From: Megalobrama amblycephala
Lineage: Eukaryota > Chordata > Actinopteri > Cypriniformes > Xenocyprididae
Length of the DNA stretch: 64,000 nt
Assembly: GCF_018812025.1 (NCBI RefSeq)
Contig: NC_063049.1
Location: forward strand, 13,240,258-13,304,257
Reading direction: 5' to 3'
A program made the position numbers and the translations under genes. The first letter of the stretch is position 1. Every line of letters starts with the position of its first letter. Under the pieces are notes generated by a model that made no database searches, was not told the DNA's origin, and saw only the letters and a program-made list of their open reading frames with translations. Below are positions 35,701-47,300 of this stretch, piece after piece.

Positions 35701-38700
35701 GCTTGTCAGTGATCTACGGCTCTGTCTATTAAATGCTGCTCCATTTGAAAGCAGGTGATGGCGATTTCGCGGTAATCAGGGAACCGGCTTTACTGACGAA
35801 ATGCGCGTGACAATCGCAAATGATATATATCGCCCAGCCCTAGTCCACTTTTAAATACACTTTTCCTGATAAATTTACTCACCCCCATGTCATCCAAGAT
35901 GTTCATGTCTTTCTTTCATCAGTTGAAAAGAAATGAAGGTTTTTGATGAAAACATTCCAGGATTATTCTCCTTATAGTGGACTTCAATGGGCACCAACAT
36001 GTTGAAGGTCCAAATTACAGTTTCAGTGTAGCTTCAAAGGGCTTTAAACGATACCAGATGAGGTAATAAGGGTCTTATCTAGTGAAATGATCGGTCATTT
36101 AAAAAAAAAATTACAACCGTTTATGCTTTATAAACAAAATATCACCTTGAACGTACTTTCCGTTTCCGCATCCTTCAAAACGCTTACGCTGTATGTCCTA
36201 CGCCTTCCCTATTCAACTTACGGAAAAAAACAAAACTGGCGCCACGTTCGTTCCGTAAGTAGAATAGGGAAGGCGTAGATCATTCAGCGAAAGCATTTTG
36301 AAGAATGCGGAAACGGAAAGTACGTTCAAGGCGATATTTTGTTTATAAAGCATAAACGGTTGTATTTTATCCGAAAATGACCGATCGTTTTGCTAGATAA
36401 GACCCTTATTCCTCGTCTGGTGTCATTTAAAGCCCTTTGAAGCTGCACTGAAACTGTAATTTGGACCTTCAACCTGTTGGTAGCCATTGAAATCCACCAT
36501 ATGAAGAAAAATCCTGGAATGTTTTCCTCAAAAACCTTCATTTCTTTTCGACTGACGAAAGAAAGACATGAACATCTTGGATGACATGGGGGTGAGTAAA
36601 TTTATCAGGAAAAGTGTATTTAAAAGTGGACTAATCCTTTAATAGCTTTGAAGGGTTAGTTCACCCAAAAATGAAATTTCTGTCGTTAATTACTCACCCT
36701 CATGTCATCCCAAACCTGTAAGACTTTCGTTCATCTTCAGAACACAAATTAAGATATTTTTGATGAAATCTGAGGGTATCTGAACCACACATAGGCACCA
36801 ACATCGTTGCACCTTTGAGGTCCAGAAAGGCAGTAAAGACATTGTTAAAATAGTCCATGTGACTGCAGTGGTTCAATCTTAATGTTATGAAGCAACAAGA
36901 ATACTTTTTTTCCGCAATTACAAGACAAAAATAATGACTTTATTTAACAATTTGACCTGTTGTCATACGCAGTCTTAGTCTTGTCAACATTTTGGAAATT
37001 GTTTTTGTATTCATTGAGATATTGTTTAAAATGTTACTTTTCAAAGGGGGTGTACTCATTTACACTGAGCACTGTATATAAAGGTGACTTGATTTGCGAA
37101 TACACACTGATATAAATTACACAAAGATAGTCAAAGGTCTTCCTTCATACAAAATTAATATTATATTATATTATATTATATTATATTATATTATATTATA
37201 TTATATTATATTATATTATATTATATTATATTATATTATGGCTGTCAAACGATTAATCACGATTAATCGCATGCAAAATAAAAGTTTGAGTTTGCCTAAT
37301 ATGTGAGTACTGTGTGTAATTATTATGTATATATAAATACAAACACATTCATGTATATTTGAGAAATGTTTACAAGTATATGTATTTATTTATATTTTTA
37401 TATAATTTATATTATATATAAATAAAAATATTTTGTTCATAAATAATATATTGCTCTTAACTATATACATTAATTTGTTTGTATTTATATATACATAATA
37501 ATTACACACAGTACTCACACATATATTAGGCAAACTCAAACTTTTATTTTGTATGCGATTAATCGTGATTAATCATTTGACAGCTCTATATTATATTATT
37601 ATAAATAATTCATTATATAAAATTAAATTTCACAACAATAAAGCAAATCATATGAGCCTATTTTATTATATGATTTCAAGTAAAAATGAAAAATAAATAT
37701 TAGGCTTACACTGTAAGTGACATGAACAAAACAGAATTAATTCATTAATCACAATTATTTGTATGACAATTAATGGTCAGCACAAAATTCATGATCGTAA
37801 CAGGCCTGTACATTGCTACATTATTGACAATAGACCTATTTGCTTGGTGAAATTTCACTGGGATCACACCTTTATGCTACGTTCTATTCAAAGTTGGATG
37901 TGTGATAGTCCTACTCTCAGTGATTTATATCTCAGACTTCCTGAACACAAAGGTGTTATGTTACTCAACGCTCCTATGAGGAAAGCAACCATTAAATATG
38001 TGTAGCAGGTGTTTCATTGTCAACAAAGACGTCTCTGAGAGAGTGGAGTATGCTGTGCGACACTAGAATCTGTTCTGCAGGAGTGCCATTATCAACTGAG
38101 GATCATTTATGATGTAATGTAGCAATTTAATGTAGCATTTTATTTACCGTACATCTGACTGGGTGCCGGCATTTGATTCTAACAACATACTTGTACATCC
38201 ACCTCTCGAAATTTTTCCAAGTTTTTCCAAGCTGACATTTCAAGTGGTGTCGAGTTGCGTTCCGTTCTGTTAATTTCTGATTTTCCAAGTCCATCTGCAG
38301 AGCCATACATAACAGCAGTTTCTGACCAGCAGCACCAGGTTATTGCTGAAACTTGTTATTCCCTTCTTCCACTCATCTGTTGTTCTAATTCAATAGACGT
38401 TTTCTGTCAAGGTCTTTGTATTATTGGTTTCTGAGGAACTCGGTTGACTGGCGAGTTATCAATATGGGTCTATACATACACGTCTCACCTTGACATCACA
38501 CACAATTCAAGTCAGGAAAGAGTCTGTAACCCAAATGTGATTGAGCGCTTTTCTATATTTCTGTGTTCATCTTGCGTGTAGCGCTTTTGTGAGTTTAAGC
38601 CCCTACGGCAAGGTTTCACAGTGACACGAGGATCGACGTTATTCGCTCCGGTATCCGCTCTTTAGGTCGTAATGAGATGATTAACTTTGAGCGGTCAGGG

Positions 38701-41035
38701 TAATGGCATGGAATGATTGTTGAATTGGCTTTCATTAGTTTGCTAGCTATGAGCAAATGGGGACATTGAGAAACCGTCATACATGCCTTAACTCATCTAA
38801 CAGAAACTGTATGAAAGCGGAAGCAAACTAAAAAAGGAAAAGCAATCAAAGAATTGTTTTTCAGGTTATTTTGTTCAGCTTGAAAAGATGCTGACGTGTG
38901 ACTTGTGTGCTTTGTTCTGGCTGGCTTGTAAAGAGCAAAATTATATCTCATTGAAACCATCTAAATGTTTATGCATTTGTGCTGAAATGGCTTAAAAAGA
39001 GGAACCGTCATTTCAACCTTAAAAATCTGTCAAGAATAAAAATCTGGTTACAAAAAAAATAGATTGATGTTGAATTGTTCGCAAAAATGTATATGCACCA
39101 ATACAATAAATGTATAAAGAAGCAGCATACTTTTATACAAATATATGTTTGTGACGGTACCAACATTTCAGTAGTTTTTACCAATACTAGTAAACTTTTG
39201 CAGGTGTCTGTACCAATTTCGGTCCCAGTTTTTTTTTTGTTTTTTTCTCTATCCTCTACTCTTTCCTACATCATATGTCAGGTCAGAGGTCACCCCTCTG
39301 CAAGATCTTGTCTCTCTTGTGAACGAACATACAGCCGTTGCTGGAAGCCAGTGGTTATAGTTTATAAAATTTTAAATATGAATCTTTTTCTTACACAAAC
39401 CCATTGCTTTGCTTTAGAAGGCATTTATTAACCCTCTGGAGTTTTATGATGGATGGATTTGCTTTTTAGAGCGTCAAAAACTATTCAATGCCATTATAAA
39501 GCTTGGAAAATGCAAGATATTATTTAAAGGTGCCCTAGATTCAAAATTTGAATTTACCTCGGCATAGTTGAATAACAAGAGTTCAGTACATGGAAAAGAC
39601 ATACATTGAGTTTCAAACTCCATTGCTTTCTCTTTCTTATGTAAATCTCATTTGTTTAAAAGACTTCCGGAAAACACGCGGATCTCAACATAACACCGAC
39701 TGTTACGTAGCAGTCGGGGTGTACGCCCCCAATATTTGCATATGCCAGCCCATGTTCCCAACATTATGAAAGGCATTAGACAAGGGCAGCCAGTAAAGTC
39801 TGGATCTACACAGGTGAATCAATAGACTAGGTAAGCAAGAACAACAGCGAAAATGGCAGATGGAGCAATAATAACTGACATGATCCATGATAACATGATA
39901 TTTTTAGTGATATTTGTAAATTGTCTTTCTAAATGTTTCGTTAGCATGTTGTTAATGTACTGTTAAATGTGGTTAAAGTTACCATCGTTTCTTACTGAAT
40001 TCACAGAGACAAGAGCCGTCGCTATTTTCATTTTTAAACACTTGCAGTCTGTATAATTCATAAACACAACTTCATTCTTTATAAATCTCTCCAACGGTGT
40101 AGCATTAGCCATTAGCCACGGAGCACAGCCTCATAGAGAATCAAATATAAACCTCAAAATAAATACTTTACTCACATAATTCGAAGCATGCATACAGCAT
40201 GCATGACGAACATCTTGTAAAGATCCATTTGAGGGTTATATTAGCTGTGTGAACTTTGTAAATGTGCTGTAATATAATCGAGAGCTCGTGTGGCAGGGAG
40301 CACGCGAATTAAAGGGGCGGCGCGCTGAAAAAAACAGTGCATAGTTAATGATGCCCCAAAATAGGCAGTTAAAAAAATTAATTAAAAAAAATCTATGGGG
40401 TATTTTGAGCTGAAACTTCACAGACACATTCAGGGGACACCTTAGACTTATCTTGTGAAAAAGCATTCTTGGGCACCTTTAATATAACTGTAATTGTGTT
40501 CAGCTAAAGGAAGAATGTCATATACACATAGGATGGCCTGAGGGTGAGTAAATTATGGGATAATTTTCATTTTTGGTTGAACTATTCCTTTAAGTACCGA
40601 CTAGTACCGTTATGTTTGACAACCCAATTTTTAATTAAACATTTTAATGTGAAAAGTTTTGGTGATTTAATTAATTGATTGATTGAAATAGACACTTGAA
40701 TTTGATCCATAGAAATGAATCAAACTTTTTTAGTGTAACACTGTCAGTTCAAGTCTCTAAAAACTATTGCAAAGTTTTTCTCTTGTGAAATATGTCTGTT
40801 GACAATGTCTATAGGAAATGTACTGGGCAAAATGATATTGCCAGAAAATAAAAAGTGTAATTAAGTGCATCACTGCAGGCTGGTGAGCGCTCAGCTCCAC
40901 TTCCTCTCTGACACACAGACAGATTAGCAGCCTCCTCAGGCCCTGCTCCCTGCTACCTGTTCACTCTCCTGTGTGTTTTCCCATTTGTTATTGTTGCTTA
41001 TCATGATAGTCTTGTGCAAGTGGGCAGGCAGAGAC

Positions 41036-41103
<68 letters not shown>

Positions 41104-41303
41104 CACACAATGGAGGCTTTCAGGATCTTGGAGAAGGGCGGCTTTATGTAAATCCTTTTGAGTCCTTCAGCCAGACCAAGGTCATTGTTGTTGTCAGTGC
41201 TGTTCCCTGAATCTCATGAAATCTTGTCACATGGACCCCAATGAAATATAAATAAATAAATAATGAATTCATTGATTAAAAGAAGACTTTTGTAGGATCG
41301 AGA

Positions 41304-41336
<33 letters not shown>

Positions 41337-44300
41337 CATGAAATCTTATATATTTCTGTTGTACAATATATTTTTAACAAACAACCATGACTTAGACATT
41401 CTTAAATAAAATATATATATTAAAAAATATTATTTTTGTATTTTATTTATTTTTATTTCTATTTTCAGCAGGGTCCTAAAATGTTTTCATATTATTTAGT
41501 ACATTTTATTAGTTTTTTTCTTTTTCTTTTACTTTATATTTGGAAATATATATATTTTTTCTTTTTTTTCTACTTTGGGTACATTGGGGTCCATGTGATT
41601 TCATTTCTTTATCCTATTTTGTTCTCTCTTCACTATTTTTTCTTACACAGTTTAACCAGTGAGCTTTACAAACATTTAAACCAATGTATTGTTTATATTT
41701 TCTCATTTAACCCCTTAAACCCGAAGCGCCGGTACTGGCCCGACAGGGGGCGCTGCAAATTTATCATCACTTTACTTCATATATTCTTGCTTGACCAACA
41801 CAAAATAGGTGTCATTTTAAAGCTTAGAAACATGCTTTTACATTTTCTGAAATATTGCATTTCATAGCTCCATTTTCATAGCATGAAAAATGACTCTACT
41901 TGAAAATGTAAACTGTAAAAGCATCATACATAACAGGTAGTCATATCGTTGAAAAGGTCTCAACTAGCAGAATACACAAAGCCAAAATTTTTGTATGAAA
42001 AATCGCTGCTGACACACTTGTAAACAGTATACGCACTTGAGGGTTTTGCACAGTGTTCTGGTTTATAGCTTTGCAAAACATTAGTAAACCATATTATTAG
42101 GGCTGTCGCGATAACCGCAATATCGTAATACCACATTTGGCTCCCTATTGAGGAGCCAAATGCAAACGAATGCAAGAACCACAGCAACTGCAATATTTGC
42201 ATTTTACATTTCGTGCATATGTACTGAATTTTAAATAGTAATGATAACATAATGCGTACTTTGGTGATTAACTGCGTCTGTCCTTCAGGCCGAAACATAT
42301 ATATATTCATGAAAAAAAGGTTGTCATGTCCAAGGAAAGTGAAATCTCAGTCTTAGCATCGACACTTTGCTAGTCAAGCTGAGCCTTCTAAAGTGGCACT
42401 CAAAGTTAAAATGATTTCAACAGCTTGTTTCGTTACATCTCTCTTTGAATGAATCAGCATTTTTGAATGTGTAGTTGAATGAATGGTTTAAAGACTCACA
42501 CAAATACAGTCCCTTGTGGCGTAACAATGTAACTGCACTCGTCTGACAACAGAAAGTGTCTTGTCCAGTCAGATTCGAGGATCAGAACTAGCTGTTATAC
42601 ATATAACAATAGCCCTGCGATCTTATTGTCAGGTTTATGTTCTGTTATGTGGACCCTTATTTTGACATTCTCTTCTGTTCACTTCCTGTTTCAACGCTTT
42701 ATTAAAGTTTCAGTTTCATTGGTTACTGAATATGTTCAATCGGCCACTGTTTTAAAGCTGAAGCGCGCTTGGATTGGACTGATTGCTCAGATTGACCGCT
42801 ATTACTTTACTAGTAATCATCGATCATCAACCAGGATCTTAGTTGTTGTTGCTGCTTATTCTATGTAATAATAAGTATTTTTATTTTTTTATTGTGGGAT
42901 TTACACATGTAAGTAGCTCTTATGTTCAGTAAAACACTTATCACTTATCTGGAGAGGTTTTTTGGACTTTTGATACAAAGGCTACCATTGTTCCAAATGC
43001 CATAACTTTTGATTGCTTTGAGATATCAACACCAAATTTGGCCTAGATGCAGTTGACATGATTGTGATCAAGCTCAAACTTGATTTTATGGCTGGTCACA
43101 TATGCTTTCTAATAGCCATCATGTCAAGCATGAATAATAACAAAATAAATCAATAAATTGCATCACCTTTTCTTGGGTTTCCTCAGTAGTGTTGGTACAT
43201 AAGAGCCTCCAAACATATTTTCTTCAAATTTTTAAAGGTCTTCTATCAAATGAGACTATGTACTTAATGCTACCTTTTTTTGTGTGCGTGTAGAGTTATA
43301 AGCCCTTACTTTTAAGTATGTCACTTAGACATGAAATCATTAAAAATACCTTCTTAACCCCTAAAGGGTTTATTTTGCCAGTCAGTCATTCAGCATTAAT
43401 TCTCTAGTTCACGGGTGACCCTTCCAGTGACCTTGGATCCATGAATAGTCAATTAGCAATTTAAAGGTGCAGTATGCAGTATTGACAGGCACAGCTAGTG
43501 GATGAAATGGGTACAGCAGTCCATATTCAAAATATTGGATAGGGTTATTTCTCCTGCTCCCTCCTCTTCAAACTCGACGCTCACGCTGGTTGCCAGTTTG
43601 AGGACACGCAACAGGAGCAAGCGCAATTGTCAATGGAAGGCAACTGGCCTTACACTGTAAAGCCCAGAACACACCAAGCCGACGCCGGCGAACTAGTGGT
43701 GACGAAAGCAGACTGCGGGGTTGGCTCACGTCAGCAGCATCTGGATTCAAAGTTGCCCTGACACACCAAATCGACGCTCGACACCTGACGGCCAAGTAGC
43801 ACGTCCTTTCTGCGCCTGCGTGAGATGAAATGCCTTTCCGTACCAGCAGATGGCAGTAGCTGAACAGCCAATCAGAATGATCAGATGGCCCGACGGACCG
43901 ATGAGCTCCGACGCCGATTCAGCATGTCAAATCGGCCGAAAACCCCCCCCCCCGACAAGGACCAACTTCAGCCGACGGTGCGGAACACACTGAGAAAACT
44001 TAGCCGGCCGACAAACAATAACTGCCTGACGGCCGATCGTCAGCTTGGTGTGTTCCGGGCTTCTGGACATTTTTAGATGGATGCTGAGGGTTTATGTTGG
44101 GTAGAATCTGAGATCTCTAATCTAAATTGTTTGCTGGCTTCCATGGCTACAGTACGCTGTGTTTTCCGCCAACTGGCAACCTGGGGTGTCGAAGTACTAT
44201 TGGCAGTAGGCGGGATCACACACGCCAAAACAAAAACAGACAGTCCGACACGGAATGCACATTTCAATGTAAAATAACTGACTGTTACATTGTTTTGTTG

Positions 44301-47300
44301 CAAGAATGTGAACTAAATCTCTGCAAACATATGGTATTTTTGTGCTTTAGTACAGTGAAAAAATGCATACAGTATTTTTAAGTTGTCAAAATTGACCAAA
44401 TGACAAGAATTTATTTTAATATAATCATTGTTATAAAACATTTAACTCATGATGCTGTATTAATCTGTGCCAGAAGGGGAGTATAGAAGAATATTAATTC
44501 ATTTAAAGTTGCAGTAAGTTATATCTGAGAAACACTGTTGATATTTGAAATCAACCCAATCAAACACACCCCTCCCTTCATTGCTCCGCCCACAAAATGC
44601 ACAAGCATGCAATACATGTATCTTTTTATGTCTCTGGATATCTCTTTATCATAGCTGAAGCGAAGCAATATAATGCTTCGCAAAAAATAAAGTGAAGATG
44701 GTGAACGAGCACAACATTTAAACAAAAACCCACATCAAGGTTGATCAAACATCTCAATTGTTATTTAATCAATTATTTTTAATTGTAGATCATTAATAAG
44801 CCAAAATGTGGTAGCACTTAGATTATACACAAGCGATAGTACTGAAGGCCCCGATATACTCACGGAGAAGTTCTTTTTCGTTCTTCGTTTCGTGGTAAAA
44901 TGAAGTTCGAAATACGTGAACAGCGGTATACTGTTATAGAACATCTGACGCCGCCCACACTGCTGAGAGTGACAGATGAATATGTAAAAATGTGCTGCAT
45001 GCTTTCGCCTCAAATAAACACGGAACAAAATTGAGAAAACAGCAATCATTAAAAAAAAAAGCATAAGAAAAGCATCTGATCATCATAGCAACATGAATAT
45101 GTTTGCACGAGCTCTGCATTTCGGCACTCTAGTAGTCCCATCACATTTATTTATATAGCACTAAAATCAAGCAACTTTACCGTATTAAACATGAAAAACA
45201 ATGACATTGTCTCGTTTCATCAGAAGAACAACTTAATTTTCTACTATAACGCAGATCTCCAGTGTGTTCATGTATTCACTCGGGGACGTCTGATCTCCAT
45301 GGAGTGAACAGGCCAAATGAATCGGATAAAATTTCACTTGAAAGAAGGCGAAACCTCAGCGCACACCTTCTATTACGTTATCGTCATGGACCAATGGTAG
45401 TACGAAGGTGTTTTGCAGCTGGAACAGACTTTTCCTAAGAGTTCGCTTTGGCAAGCCATTTCGAACTCCCAAAACGAACTTCATTTTGGCCTGATTTTGT
45501 TCGAAATGATGTCAAATCAGTTCGTTCTTCGATTTCGTTTGAAGTATATCGAGGCCTTAAATGTTTTAGCAACTATTTATTGTTTCAGTTTTAAATAATT
45601 TATGTACATACAGTACAGTCCAATAGTTTGGAACCACTAAGATTTTTAATGTTTTTAAAAAGTTTCGTCTGCTCACCAAGACTACATTTATTTAATTAAA
45701 AATACAGTAAAAAACAGTAATATTGTGAAATATTATTACAGTTTAAAATAACTGTGTACTATTTAAATATATTTGACAAAGTAATTTATTCCTGTGATGC
45801 AAAGCTGAATTTTCAGCATCGTTACTCCAGTCTTCAGTGTCACATGATCCTTCAGAAATCATTCTAATATGCTGATTTGCTGCTCAATAAACATTTATGA
45901 TTGTTTTCAATGTTGAAAACAGTTGTGTACTTTTTTTTCAGGATTCCTTGATGAATAGAAAGTTCAAAAGAACAGCATTTATCTGAAATACAAAGCTTCT
46001 GTAGCATTATACACTACCGTTCAAAAGTTTGGGGTCAGTAAGAATTTTTATTTTTTTGAAAAGAAATTAAAGAAATGAATACTTTTATTCAGCAAGGATG
46101 CATTAAATCAATCAAAAGTGGCAGTAAAGACATTTATAATGTTACAAAAGATTAGATTTCAGATAAACACTGTTCTTTTGAACTTTCTATTCATCAAATA
46201 ATCCTGAAAAAAAATATTGTACACAAATATTTTGTACAATTGTACACATTAAATGTTTCTTGAGCAGCAGATCAGCATATTAGAATGATTTCTGAAGGAT
46301 CATGTGACACTGAAGACTGGAGTAATGATGCTGAAAATTCAGCTTTGCCATCACAGGAATAAATTACTTTGTCAAATATATTCAAATAGAAAAGTTATTT
46401 TAAATTGTAATAATATTTCACAATATTACTGTTTTTTTACTGTATTTTTAATTAAATAAATGTAGCCTTGGTGAGCAGACGAAACTTCTTTTAAAAACAT
46501 TAAAAATCTTAGTGGTTCCAAACTTTTGGACTGTACTGTGTATATATATAAAACAGTGGAGGCGAATTTTATTTCACAAAACATTAGTTCACAGGAGGTA
46601 AATTAACATGCATAAGGGGTTGTGAATGTGCTCATTGCGCAGTGAGGGAGAAATGATTGGTACAGAAGCGAGGGTTTAGCTGTCATCAGGTAAAATCTGC
46701 CATGACTTTGTGACTGTGTTCTGGACCTGCAGGGCACCTCACACACGCACTCATGGAATGTGGTTTACTGAAGGAAAGATGCAATGGAAATTTATAGCAG
46801 CATGATGGGGCGCAGCAGGCACCAGGTGTGCCTCATCACATGCTGCCAGCAATAGCACATTTTCCCCCCTCTCAGCCACACGCTCCCGTCAGACGCCATG
46901 GACGTGGGCTGAAAGTGATTGGAGGCAAAGAGATTTATTTTCTACAAAGCTTGCGGATGTAGAGCTGTAAGGTGGGCTGCAGAAATCAAGATTATGCCTG
47001 TGGACTCGGGGTAGCAAATTAATTATGTTGCTCCATTTAGTTTCAAAGTGATTTTAAAGTCAATGTAAAACACTGTTTGTGACCCATTTGATTTCTGTAA
47101 TGACATTTCTGAGTGAAACGGGATATATTTAATGAGAAAGAAAATGTAAGGTGGTACCAAATTGTATCCATTCCAAATTGACTGGATTGCAAAAGTGGGA
47201 GTTATATATACTACTTTTCAAAAATGTGGTCAATGAGATTTTTTTTTTTTTAAGAAATTAATACTTTTATTCAGCAAGGACATGTTAAATTGATCAAAAG

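Noticed and set aside
41436..41867. 143-aa Phe/Tyr-rich open frame
   Set aside because: T-rich intronic sequence gives Phe-rich frames; no domain or splice support.
43885..44076. Shared peptide ([23 protein letters not shown]) with 55929-56120 as a conserved small protein
   Set aside because: Both copies lie inside the same TIR repeat family, so the similarity is nucleotide-level repeat identity.
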